In this document: piece after piece, positions 55,510 to 63,586 of the stretch
Position numbering within the stretch: the first letter of the stretch is position 1
Layout of the letters: each line of letters starts with the position of its first letter
Assembly: GCF_963666255.1 (NCBI RefSeq)
Contig: NZ_OY762656.1
Coordinates: forward strand, 1,302,001 to 1,366,000
DNA length: 64,000 bases
Source of the DNA: an uncultured Propionivibrio sp.
GTDB taxonomy: Bacteria; Pseudomonadota; Gammaproteobacteria; Burkholderiales; Rhodocyclaceae
Direction of reading: 5' to 3'
The notes under the pieces: model-generated
Databases searched by the model: none
What the model was told of the DNA's origin: nothing
The model's input: only the letters and a program-made list of their open reading frames with translations
Translations under genes and position numbers: made by a program

Positions 55510-56565
55510 ATGATCGTTTATTTTCCGCCACTGCATGCGTGCCATGCCCCCGCTTGCGAAATTTTTCGCGGCGAACGCGTGCCCTGCTTCGAGACGCCGG
55601 AGCGTGCCGCCATCGTTCATGACGCACTGCGCCGGCGGGGCGACGAACTGCGTGTCCCCGACCGCGACAGCACGTCGTATCTTGGCCGTGTGCATGCGCC
55701 GGCCTACCTCGCCTTTCTCGAAACCGCCTGGGCGCGCTGGTTGTCGCTCGACACCGCCAATGCCGAGCGGCAACCGTTTCCGTCGGTGTGGCCGGTGCGG
55801 ACGCTGCGTGCCGACGTCGAGCCGGATAATTTCATCGCTCAGCTCGGTTTGTATTCCTTCGACAACGGCACGCCGATCAGCGCCGGCACCTGGCGGGCCG
55901 CCAAGCAGGCGGCCGACGCGGCGGTCAGCGCGGTGGCCCGTCTCGGGGCGGGCGAGGCCGGCGTGTTCAGCGCCGGACGGCCGCCCGGACATCATGCCGG
56001 ACGCGATTTCATGGGCGGCTACTGTTTCCTCAACCACGCGGCCGTCGCCGCCGAAGCCCTGCGCGATACCGGTTGTCGGCGCGTCGCCATTCTCGATGTC
56101 GATTATCACCACGGCAACGGCACGCAGAGCCTGTTCTACGATCGTGCCGACGTGCTTTTCGTTTCGATTCACGGCGATCCGCGCAGCGAGTATCCTTTCT
56201 ATCTCGGTCACGCCGACGAGATCGGTGTCGGTGCCGGGGCCGGTTTCAATCTCAATCTGCCGTTGCCGGCAGGAAGTTCAGTCGCGGACTGGTTTTCCGC
56301 GCTGGATACGGCGCTGGCCCGCATTGCCGCGTTCCGGCCCGAGGCGCTGGTCGTTTCGCTTGGTCTCGATACCTACGCCGGCGATCCGATCTCGCGCTTT
56401 GCGCTGCAATCGGAGGATTTTCGCCGTCTGGGCCGGTGCCTGCGGCATCAGCGCCTGCCGACGGCGTTTATTCTCGAAGGCGGCTACGCCGTCGCCGCGC
56501 TTGGCGCCAATGCCGCCAGCGTCATCGACGGCTTCGAAGAACCCGTTTCCGGAGGACGGCCATGA
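55510..56565 (+). CDS. Class II histone deacetylase/acetylpolyamine amidohydrolase family protein
   Basis: A 351-residue zinc amidohydrolase. Active-site motifs are RPPGHHAGRD (His pair), CFLNHAAVAAEAL, DVDYHHGNGTQ (Zn-ligand Asp and His), SIHGDPRSEYPFYLG and SLGLDTYAGDP (Zn-ligand Asp). The GDPRSEYPFYLG segment resembles the bacterial acetylpolyamine amidohydrolase group. It likely removes acetyl groups from polyamines or other small amides. The ATG at 55510 is chosen; a TTG at 55498 is in frame. It overlaps the HD gene by 4 bp. Confidence 0.88.
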   Translation: MIVYFPPLHACHAPACEIFRGERVPCFETPERAAIVHDALRRRGDELRVPDRDSTSYLGRVHAPAYLAFLETAWARWLSLDTANAERQPFPSVWPVRTLRADVEPDNFIAQLGLYSFDNGTPISAGTWRAAKQAADAAVSAVARLGAGEAGVFSAGRPPGHHAGRDFMGGYCFLNHAAVAAEALRDTGCRRVAILDVDYHHGNGTQSLFYDRADVLFVSIHGDPRSEYPFYLGHADEIGVGAGAGFNLNLPLPAGSSVADWFSALDTALARIAAFRPEALVVSLGLDTYAGDPISRFALQSEDFRRLGRCLRHQRLPTAFILEGGYAVAALGANAASVIDGFEEPVSGGRP

Positions 56566-57227
56566 CCCTGGTCGAACGTGTCGCAGCCCGTATCGAAAGT
56601 CGATTTGCCGGCGAGGGGTCCGGACACGACTGGCATCACATTCGCCGCGTCTGGCGGCTGGCGCAGGCGCTGGCGCGCGAAGAGGGCGCCAATGTCGACA
56701 TCGCTGAACTCGGCGCGCTCGTCCACGACATCGCCGACTGGAAATTTCACGGCGGGGATGAATCGGTCGGTCCGCGCGAGGCCGAACGCCTGCTACGCGA
56801 GGAAGGCGCGTCCGAAGCGGTGATTGCGCCGGTGGTCGATATCGTCGCGACGATCTCTTTCAAAGGCGCCGGCGTGGCAACACCGATGCGCTCGCTCGAA
56901 GGCGCCTGCGTTCAGGACGCCGATCGGCTCGATGCGCTCGGCGCCATCGGCATCGCCCGCTGTTTCGCCTATGGCGGCCACGCCGGACGGCCGCTCCACG
57001 ATCCCGCGGTGCCGCCGGTACAGCACGCCACGGCACAGGCCTACAAGAGCGCGAAAGGCACGAGTCTCAATCACTTCCACGAAAAGCTGTTCCTCCTCAA
57101 GGACCGGATGAATACCGCGAGCGGTCGTCGTCTGGCCGAGGCGCGACATGCCTACATGGCCGATTTCGTCGCGCGCTTTCTGCAGGAGTGGGAGAGCGAC
57201 CTCGGGATCAACGAGTGTGGCGAGTGA
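56562..57227 (+). CDS. HD domain-containing phosphohydrolase
   Basis: A 221-residue HD-superfamily protein. Metal ligands are seen in GHDWHHIRRVW, LVHDIADWKFH (HD) and ACVQDADRLDALGAIGIARCF. The layout matches small HD hydrolases such as YedJ/YpgQ, which act on nucleoside or other phosphates. GGAGG lies 7 bp before the ATG. It is coupled to the deacetylase gene. Confidence 0.88.
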   Translation: MTLVERVAARIESRFAGEGSGHDWHHIRRVWRLAQALAREEGANVDIAELGALVHDIADWKFHGGDESVGPREAERLLREEGASEAVIAPVVDIVATISFKGAGVATPMRSLEGACVQDADRLDALGAIGIARCFAYGGHAGRPLHDPAVPPVQHATAQAYKSAKGTSLNHFHEKLFLLKDRMNTASGRRLAEARHAYMADFVARFLQEWESDLGINECGE

Positions 57228-57242
57228 ACTCGGAAATGAGCC

Positions 57243-57274
57243 AAAAAAAATCCCGCACCGGTGAGGCACGGGAT
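57243..57274 (-). terminator. Strong terminator oriented on the minus strand, no matching gene
   Basis: On the minus strand, ATCCCGTGCC and GGTGCGGGAT form a 10-bp stem (two G-U pairs) around TCACC, followed by a run of T (57250 down to 57243). Read on the plus strand the A tract comes first and no T run follows, so it is oriented leftward. A second hairpin CTCATC-GCAAT-GATGAG (57281-57297) is just upstream on that strand. No minus-strand protein gene feeds it; see the ncRNA candidate. Confidence 0.7.
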
Positions 57275-57470
57275 GTAAATCTCATCATTGCGATGAGTCA
57301 GGGAGGGTCAAACATTGTCAGCAGGGGATGCTGAAGCAATGGAATGCAGTCTACCGATCGCCATCGCCCCTGTCTGTGTGGGAATCATTCTCGTTTCGTA
57401 ACGCTGTGTAATCATTCGGCGTATGCTGACGCGTTAGCAGCGGCGGGCTCTTCCCGCCATTTCCTTGTTG
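57243..57470 (-). ncRNA. Possible small RNA ending at the minus-strand terminator
   Basis: The stretch to the right of the orphan terminator has no convincing gene on either strand, yet shows two adjacent hairpins followed by a T run on the minus strand, the form of an sRNA 3' end. A further hairpin GGCGGG/CCCGCC sits at 57442-57458. The right-hand (5') boundary is arbitrary because no clear promoter was found. Low confidence. Confidence 0.3.
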
Positions 57471-57670
57471 AGGACTCCGACCGTCAATGGACGCCGGAGT
57501 TCCTGGCGATCGGAAGGCCGTCGCCGGGAGCATTTTCGGGAACGATGGCGCCGGCGCAGGTGTCTGTCGACGGTGGCGTGCAGGAAGGTGCTTGCCGGTG
57601 TATCCTGCCGGTCATCCCATGCGTGTCCTGTTGTTGCGGGTGGCTATCGGGGTGTTCCGGGGGGAAGGGA
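57471..57670. other. Leader region of the response-regulator gene
   Basis: No gene is supported in this 200-bp stretch, although the plus-strand frame of the next gene remains open through it. It carries several short dyads but no recognised riboswitch or binding site. Confidence 0.35.
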
Positions 57671-58804
57671 ATGGATAAGGGATATAAGGTGTTTGTCGTC
57701 GATGATGCCAACGTCAATCGACGCATTCTCGAGTCGGCGCTCGAGAAGAACTACGACGTCGAGTCCTTCGAGTCGGGGAGTGCTTGCCTGACGCGGATGG
57801 CGGAGAAGGTACCGGATCTGCTGCTTCTCGATGTCGATATGCCGGAAATGGATGGCTTTACGCTGTGCCGAAAGATCAAGGCCAATGCCGCGACGCAGCA
57901 TGTTCCTGTCATTTTTGTTTCAGCGCTCGACGATCTCGACTCGCGCCTGACCGGCTACGATGCCGGCGGCACCGATTTTATCGCCAAGCCTTTCAGCTTT
58001 CCCGAGGTCAAGAAGAAGATCGAAGTCGTGCAGCGGGTCGGCGAGGAAAAATGCCGCTTGCGCGGCCAGCTCGACGAATCCGAGATGCTCACCTCGCTGG
58101 TGATGTCGAGCCTCGACGAGTATGCCTTGCTCGTCAAGTTCCTGCGGGCGCTCAATGTGTGCGAGCGTCCCGATGACGTTGCCACCGCCGTTCTCGATCT
58201 GTTGCGCAGCTTTGGATTGAAAGGTGCCGTGCAGTTCCGTCTGGCCGGGGACGAAATGACGGTCGATCACCAGGGCCAGGTGACGCCGCTCGAGTCGTCG
58301 ATCATTGCCCATGTGCGCACGCTTGGCGGTATCGCGACCTTCAAGAACCGGGCTGCCTTCAATTTTGAGCATGCGACCGTGCTGGTCAGCAACATGCCGG
58401 TCGAGAATCCGGACTTGTGCGGCCGTCTGCGCGACCACCTGGCGATCGCCGTCGAGACGCTGGAGGCCCGTTTGCAGACGCTGGAGGCCCGTTCAGAGCG
58501 CGACGCGACCAAAGCGGAAGTCGCCGACGTCTTGCAGGGATTGGTTCGGGTCATGCAGGAGTCCGGCGAAAAATACCGGGTCGCGCATGCGCAGGGGGCG
58601 ACGACGATCTACCAGTTGCAGGACGAACTGCGCGGCGTGTTCGCGAGCCTCGGCATGAGCGAGGCGCAGGAGGACACCATCCAGTCGATCATCGAGATGA
58701 AAACCGATCGTCTGGTCGAACTTTATGATTTCAGCGCCGATATCGAGAAGACGCTGAAAGCCTTGTGCGCGCGCCTGAACCAGGCGCTCGGCCAGGAGCA
58801 ATGA
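57671..58804 (+). CDS. Response regulator with helical output region
   Basis: A 377-residue protein. Residues 1-125 are a receiver domain with the phospho-Asp in LLLLDVDMPEMDG and the conserved Lys in FIAKPF. A central domain (about 145-270) resembles a degenerate GAF-like sensory fold. The C-terminal third is helical and coiled-coil-like, including a duplicated heptad (TLEARLQ TLEARSE). There is no DNA-binding, GGDEF or EAL domain. The start ATG has GGGAAGGGA just before it. It may relay signals through protein contacts. It is followed by a GlpM-like gene. Confidence 0.78.
   Translation: MDKGYKVFVVDDANVNRRILESALEKNYDVESFESGSACLTRMAEKVPDLLLLDVDMPEMDGFTLCRKIKANAATQHVPVIFVSALDDLDSRLTGYDAGGTDFIAKPFSFPEVKKKIEVVQRVGEEKCRLRGQLDESEMLTSLVMSSLDEYALLVKFLRALNVCERPDDVATAVLDLLRSFGLKGAVQFRLAGDEMTVDHQGQVTPLESSIIAHVRTLGGIATFKNRAAFNFEHATVLVSNMPVENPDLCGRLRDHLAIAVETLEARLQTLEARSERDATKAEVADVLQGLVRVMQESGEKYRVAHAQGATTIYQLQDELRGVFASLGMSEAQEDTIQSIIEMKTDRLVELYDFSADIEKTLKALCARLNQALGQEQ
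58455..58493 (+). repeat. Two 18-bp direct repeats within the response-regulator gene
   Basis: AGACGCTGGAGGCCCGTT occurs at 58455-58472 and 58476-58493. The 21-bp period equals one heptad, so it lengthens a coiled coil by two helical turns without shifting frame. Confidence 0.8.
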
Positions 58805-58811
58805 GGTTCGC

Positions 58812-59162
58812 GTGCTGGCCCTTTTCCTGAAATGCCTGCTCGGCGCCGCCGCGGTACTGGTGATTGCGCTCCTGTCGAAGTCGAGAAGTTTCTTTGTCGC
58901 CGGGCTGGTCCCGCTGTTCCCGACCTTCGCCCTGATCGCCCATTACATCGTCGGCGTCGAACGTTCGGCGGCCGACCTGCGTACGACCGCGCTCTTCGGC
59001 CTGTGGTCACTGATTCCCTATGCGGTGTATCTGATCGTTGTCTATTGGCTCAGCGTGCGCCTGGCTCTGGTCAGCACGCTGGCTTGGGCGACGGCGGCAT
59101 GGATGGGCTGCGCTGCCGTCGTCCTTATCGCCTGGACGCGGCTGCATCCACCGGGTGCGTGA
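58812..59162 (+). CDS. GlpM-like small membrane protein
   Basis: A 116-residue protein with four predicted helices. The sequence SKSRSFFVAGLVPLFPTFAL followed by IAHYIVGVERS matches the GlpM family, first described beside Pseudomonas glp genes and linked to alginate production, with no known mechanism. The GTG start at 58812 has GAGGT 4 bp upstream and lies 7 bp after the preceding stop. Confidence 0.8.
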   Translation: MLALFLKCLLGAAAVLVIALLSKSRSFFVAGLVPLFPTFALIAHYIVGVERSAADLRTTALFGLWSLIPYAVYLIVVYWLSVRLALVSTLAWATAAWMGCAAVVLIAWTRLHPPGA

Positions 59163-59202
59163 GGCGCTCCGTCGCGCCGACGCGGTCGGCGGAATATGCT
59201 CC

Positions 59203-59208
59203 TATAAT
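59203..59208 (+). promoter_or_regulatory. Candidate -10 element for the FAH-family gene
   Basis: A perfect TATAAT lies 58 bp before the GTG start. The -35 region (around 59180) is GC-rich and unconvincing, so this is only a candidate. Confidence 0.35.
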
Positions 59209-59265
59209 GATGCGGATGCGATGACGCGCTGTTCATCGTCTTGTCCACTCTGAAGGGGAACTGCC

Positions 59266-60111
59266 GTGAAACTCTTGCGTTATGGCCCGCCGGGCCAGGA
59301 AAAGCCGGGGCTGCTCGACGCCGCCGGAACGATTCGCGATCTTTCCGGGCTGCTCGACGACTTGACGCCGCGGATGCTGGCGCCGGAGGCGCTCGAGGTG
59401 TTGCGCGCCATCGATCCCGAACGCCTGCCCAAGGTGAGCGGGGCGCCGCGTCTGGGGGTGCCCTGGAGCGGCGTCGGCAAGTATGTCGCGATCGGCCTCA
59501 ACTATAGCGATCATGCCGCCGAGTCGGGCATGGCCCTGCCGGTCGAGCCGACGATGTTCACCAAATGGCTGAGTTGCCTGTGCGGTCCGAACGATGACAC
59601 GATCATGCCGGCCGAAGCGACCAAGCTCGACTGGGAGGTTGAGCTCGGCATCGTCATCGGGCGACGCGCCCGCCAGGTGTCGCGCGAGGCGGCGCTCGAT
59701 TACGTGGCCGGTTATGTGCTTGCCAACGACATCTCCGAGCGCAGTTTTCAGATCGATCGCAGCGGCGGCCAGTGGAGCAAGGGCAAGGGCTTCGATACCT
59801 TCGGTCCGGTCGGTCCGTGGCTGGTGACGCGCGACGAGATCGCTGATCCGCAATGCCTCGACATGTGGCTCGATGTCAATGGCGTGCGGCGGCAGACCGG
59901 CAGTACCTCGAAGATGATTTTCAAGTGTGATGAGCTGGTTGCGTACTGCAGCCGCGTCATGACGCTGGAACCCGGCGATCTCATCATCACCGGCACGCCG
60001 CCCGGCGTTGGCCTCGGCTGCAAGCCGCCGCAATTTCTCAAGGTCGGCGACGTCGTCGAACTTGGCGTCGCCGGGCTCGGACAGCAGCGGCAGGTGGTCG
60101 TCTCCGGCTGA
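59266..60111 (+). CDS. Fumarylacetoacetate hydrolase family protein
   Basis: A 281-residue FAH-fold enzyme. Its metal site is in IGLNYSDHAAES, WEVELGIVIGR (Glu-x-Glu) and the DISERSFQIDR segment (Asp). The C-terminal motif is GDLIITGTPPGVG. The layout is that of ureidoglycolate-lyase-like and 2,4-diketo-3-deoxy-acid hydrolases. The substrate is not predictable. The GTG start at 59266 has AAGGGGA about 8 bp upstream. It is convergent with the penicillin-binding protein gene. Confidence 0.87.
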   Translation: MKLLRYGPPGQEKPGLLDAAGTIRDLSGLLDDLTPRMLAPEALEVLRAIDPERLPKVSGAPRLGVPWSGVGKYVAIGLNYSDHAAESGMALPVEPTMFTKWLSCLCGPNDDTIMPAEATKLDWEVELGIVIGRRARQVSREAALDYVAGYVLANDISERSFQIDRSGGQWSKGKGFDTFGPVGPWLVTRDEIADPQCLDMWLDVNGVRRQTGSTSKMIFKCDELVAYCSRVMTLEPGDLIITGTPPGVGLGCKPPQFLKVGDVVELGVAGLGQQRQVVVSG

Positions 60112-60128
60112 AGCCGGTTTCTTGCCTT

Positions 60129-60146
60129 GCCGGAAGCGTTTCCGGC
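60129..60146. terminator. Hairpin between convergent FAH and PBP genes
   Basis: GCCGGAA/TTCCGGC forms a 7-bp stem with a 4-base loop between the two convergent stops. There is no T run on either side, so it is a weak or factor-dependent terminator at best. Confidence 0.35.
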
Positions 60147-60147
60147 C

Positions 60148-62535
60148 TCAGTCTTGTGCGCCCGTCGTTTCCGGCGTTGTCGGCGGCGTTGCCGGTGGCG
60201 CTGTCTTGGCGGGCGTTTCCTGCGTGTCTTCGGCGATGATGCGGTCGATGACTTCCTGCAGCGGGTCGGCGTCCTCGGCCGGTTCGCTATTTTCCGGCTT
60301 CGGCGGCGCTGCCTTGCGCGGCGGCGGGGGCGGCGGTGCGAACCAGCTGGGCATGAGCTTCTCCGCCCACTGCGACACCTGGATGACGAGCCGTTGCCAG
60401 AGGCTGCGATCGTCCGGCGCGGTGAAGCGCTGGCGTTCGTCGATCAGACGCGTGCGCAGCGCGCCGCTGAACACTTCGCCGACGATTGGCAGGGCGCTGT
60501 GCGCGCCCTGTCCCCAATAGTCGCTGCGCAGCGTGATGCGCGGATCGTTGAAGCCGACCCAGGCGCCGGCGACCAGTTGCGGATGCATCAGGATGAACCA
60601 GCCGTCGGCGTTGTCCTGTGTCGTGCCGGTCTTGCCGGCGACGTCGGCACGTATGCCGAAACGGTTGCGGATGGCGATGCCGGTGCCGCGGTCGATGACG
60701 CCGCGCAACGCATCGAGCAGTGCGTAGTCAGTCGTTTCATCGAGCGCGCGCTCCGGGGCTGCCGCTGCGAATTCCTCAAGCACGCGCCCGTTGCGATCCT
60801 CGATGCGCGTGATCAGGTACGGGGCGCGATAGCGGCCGCCGCCCGCGATCGCCGCGTAGGCCGCGACCATTTCCTTGAGTGACACCGGACTCGTGCCGAG
60901 CGCCAGCGACGGAACGGCTTCGAGCGGGCTCTGGCGCACACCGAGCGCGCGGGCGAGGCGGACGACCTTTGCCGGTCCGACCTGCTGCATGACCTGGGCG
61001 GTGATCGTGTTTTTCGATTGTGCGAGCCCGTCGCGCAGTGTCATCGGCTGATCGCTCGGCGGTTTGCCGTCGCGCGGCCGCCAGATCTCGTTGCGGCCGA
61101 CCGGGATCTCGACGGCTCGGTCGACGAGCGTGCTGTCGGGGCGGATGCCCTGGCGAAAGGCCTCGCCATAGACGAAGGGTTTGAAGGTCGAACCGGGCTG
61201 GCGTCGTGCCTGCTGGACGTGGTCGAAGGCGTCCTTTTCGAAGTCGCGGCCGCCGACCCAGGCGCGCACGGCGCCGGTGTTGGGGTCGAGCGCGAGGAAA
61301 CCGGATTCGATCATCGTCTTCTGCTGTCGCAGGTTGAGCAGGAAGGCGGGATTGGCCGTCAGCTTGCGGATGGCCTGTTCGTGCGTTGCGCCGGCGGCAC
61401 GGGCCGCCCGGTAATCCGCCGTTTCGCGGATGAAAGCCTGGACGGTCGGATGCTTCGCCTGCCAGGCCGAACGCGGCCAGGCACCGTCGGCGATCGCTTG
61501 CAGCGTCAGGCCCTGGCGCGCGACGGCCTGATTGGCGAGCGCCTGCAGCCGCGAGTCGAGCGTCGTGCGGATGACGAGGCCGTCGTTGTAGAGGTTGTAG
61601 TCGTTGCGGTCGGCCCAGGCGATCAGCCACTTGCGCAGGATCTGCGTCATGTGCGGTGCCGCGCCGGTCTTCTCGAACTGGCGCTCGAAATCGAGGTTGA
61701 GCGGTGCCTTTTTCAGGATTTCGTAGCGGGCCGGCTTGAGCTTCTCGCGCCGGACCATCTGCGCCAGCACGGTGTTGCGGCGTTGCAGCGAGCGCTCGGG
61801 ATTGAGCACCGGGTTGTAATAGCTGTTGCCCTTGAGCATGCCGACCAGCGTCGCGCTCTGCAAGAGGTCGAGACGCTTGGCGGACGTATCGAAGTAGGTG
61901 CGGGCCGCCATCTCTATGCCGTGGGCATTGTAGAGGAAGGGGACGGTGTTGAGGTAGGTTTCGAGAATGTCGTCCTTGTCATGGACGGCCTCGATCTTGA
62001 GTGCGGTGATCGCTTCCTTGAGCTTGCGCGTCAGGGTGGGCGCGCGTCCGATGTCGTCGGGATAGAGGTTGCGCGCCAGCTGCTGGGTCAGCGTCGAGCC
62101 GCCCTGACGGTCGCCGCCGAGTGTGTGGACGAGGGCGGCGCCGGTGCGAAAGAGGTCGAGTCCGTGGTGCTCGTAGAAGCGGTGGTCCTCAGTGGCGATC
62201 AGGGCATCGACGACGTGGGGCGAGATGTCGGCAAGCCGGACCCATTGACGGTTGGCGAGCCGGAGTTCAGCGATTTTCTTGCCATCGGCCGAAAGGATTT
62301 GTGCCGGGTGCTCGGTCGTCGCATTGCGGATGTCGCGGATGCTCGGGGTGAACGGGATCAGGACGATCGCATAGAGCAGCAGGGCCAGCGGACCGGCGGC
62401 GAGAGCCAGGGCAATACCGCGCCGGGTCGGGTGGCGGAGATGTACGAGGGCGCGCTGCGCGATCGGTGTCGCTTCCGCACGCACGCGTTGCCATGCCAGG
62501 CGAAGCGCGTCGGCCCAGGCCGTCGGAAAATTCAT
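60148..62535 (-). CDS. Class A penicillin-binding protein (PBP1-type)
   Basis: A 795-residue bifunctional cell-wall synthase. An N-terminal cytoplasmic tail is followed by one helix (LALAAGPLALLLYAIVL). The glycosyltransferase domain has EDHRFYEHHGLD, GGSTLTQQLARN and RKLKEAITALKIE. The transpeptidase domain has SxxK in RQPGSTFKPF (Ser nucleophile), SxN in AQSKNT and KTG in GKTGTTQDNADG. The C-terminus is Pro-rich (about 740-795). The 4-bp-spaced partner genes of PBP1a operons are absent; it may be an additional PBP rather than the main MrcA. Confidence 0.9.
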   Translation of the reverse strand: MNFPTAWADALRLAWQRVRAEATPIAQRALVHLRHPTRRGIALALAAGPLALLLYAIVLIPFTPSIRDIRNATTEHPAQILSADGKKIAELRLANRQWVRLADISPHVVDALIATEDHRFYEHHGLDLFRTGAALVHTLGGDRQGGSTLTQQLARNLYPDDIGRAPTLTRKLKEAITALKIEAVHDKDDILETYLNTVPFLYNAHGIEMAARTYFDTSAKRLDLLQSATLVGMLKGNSYYNPVLNPERSLQRRNTVLAQMVRREKLKPARYEILKKAPLNLDFERQFEKTGAAPHMTQILRKWLIAWADRNDYNLYNDGLVIRTTLDSRLQALANQAVARQGLTLQAIADGAWPRSAWQAKHPTVQAFIRETADYRAARAAGATHEQAIRKLTANPAFLLNLRQQKTMIESGFLALDPNTGAVRAWVGGRDFEKDAFDHVQQARRQPGSTFKPFVYGEAFRQGIRPDSTLVDRAVEIPVGRNEIWRPRDGKPPSDQPMTLRDGLAQSKNTITAQVMQQVGPAKVVRLARALGVRQSPLEAVPSLALGTSPVSLKEMVAAYAAIAGGGRYRAPYLITRIEDRNGRVLEEFAAAAPERALDETTDYALLDALRGVIDRGTGIAIRNRFGIRADVAGKTGTTQDNADGWFILMHPQLVAGAWVGFNDPRITLRSDYWGQGAHSALPIVGEVFSGALRTRLIDERQRFTAPDDRSLWQRLVIQVSQWAEKLMPSWFAPPPPPPRKAAPPKPENSEPAEDADPLQEVIDRIIAEDTQETPAKTAPPATPPTTPETTGAQD

Positions 62536-62648
62536 GGTTCGCTACGGAGGTTCTCGAAAAGAAGCGCAATGCTAGCAGGATGCGCTGGAAGCCGCTGTTT
62601 TGATTGTGTAATTGAAGCTGCTCGTGTGGGTTTGGCACGTGCCGGTGG

Positions 62649-63443
62649 CTATTTGCCGCCGATGCTGCCGACGGCGTTCGTCGCGGCATTGTCCTGGCCG
62701 ACGGCCGTGGCGCCCATGTCCTTGGCCGCAGCGTTGATCGTCGTGTTGCCCTGGATCGACGTGCCGCCGCCACCTCCTCCGCTGCGTCCTCCCCCGCCGA
62801 ACTGGGCGCTGCCGCCGCCGAGGTTGAGGTATTTTGGCGCCGACTGGCGATTGGCGACGTAGGCGCGTTGGCCCTCGCCGACGGCGAAGGCGCCGGCGCG
62901 GTTGGTCAGCGAGATCTCGCCGCGGTCGACCTGCACGTGCAGGCCGTTGTCGAGCCGCGCGCTGTATTCGGTGCCGCGGATGCCGATGGTGGCGGCTTGT
63001 GTCGTCACCCGGTAGGTGCCGCGGTTGATTTTGCCAAGCAGTCCCGTCACCGTCCGGAAGCCGCCCTTGACGAGGCTGAAGAATCCCTTGTCGTCGTCGC
63101 TGCGTCCGCCGGTGAAGGCGTACTGGTCGATGCGGAATTCCGAATCGGCGTTGAGCTGGACGACCGATTCGTCGCTGAAGCGGACGGTGATGCGGCCTTG
63201 CGTCCCGGTCACCAGCTGGTCGCCGGATTCGACGGTCATGCCGGGCAGCGCGGCGCGGCTCGTGCCGGCGGAAACAACGGTGGCCGGCGCGCTGCTGGTG
63301 ACGATCCGTCCGGCGGTGTCGGCGAATGCCGCTGTCGTCGTCAGCAGCAGGACCAGCACGAAAGCGTTGAGAAGACTCGGAATGCCATCGGGAAGGTGGC
63401 GGTTGCGACGGGTCGGCATGATCGTGGGCACGGAAATCGTCAT
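62649..63443 (-). CDS. Exported FecR-domain protein with Gly-rich tail
   Basis: A 264-residue protein with a signal or membrane segment (NAFVLVLLLTTTAAFA). A FecR domain follows (about 45-185): GDQLVTGTQGRITVRFSDES and IGIRGTEYSARL. The C-terminal part is Gly-rich (GGGGRSGGGGGG) and ends in a polar tail. Unlike ferric-citrate FecR it is not beside a sigma factor or TonB receptor gene. Such FecR-domain proteins are often secreted or adhesin-associated. The first ATG at 63443 is used; ATG at 63419 is possible. Confidence 0.75.
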   Translation of the reverse strand: MTISVPTIMPTRRNRHLPDGIPSLLNAFVLVLLLTTTAAFADTAGRIVTSSAPATVVSAGTSRAALPGMTVESGDQLVTGTQGRITVRFSDESVVQLNADSEFRIDQYAFTGGRSDDDKGFFSLVKGGFRTVTGLLGKINRGTYRVTTQAATIGIRGTEYSARLDNGLHVQVDRGEISLTNRAGAFAVGEGQRAYVANRQSAPKYLNLGGGSAQFGGGGRSGGGGGGTSIQGNTTINAAAKDMGATAVGQDNAATNAVGSIGGK

Positions 63444-63586
63444 GCACTCAGGATAGCCCAGGATGCGGCGATCGCGGGAAATAATGCGGCCTGCGCCGGG
63501 GCATTCCGCGGCGTCTGGCTGCAGGACGCGCCGCCGCCGGCTATACTTGCGCTTTTCAGAATCTTCGACAGTTCCCGGGAGTATTC

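Noticed and set aside
57344-57670. N-terminal extension of the response regulator upstream of 57671
   Set aside because: The extension is Cys/Gly-rich without homology to receiver domains, and the ATG at 57671 has a strong ribosome site directly before MDKGYKVFVVDD.
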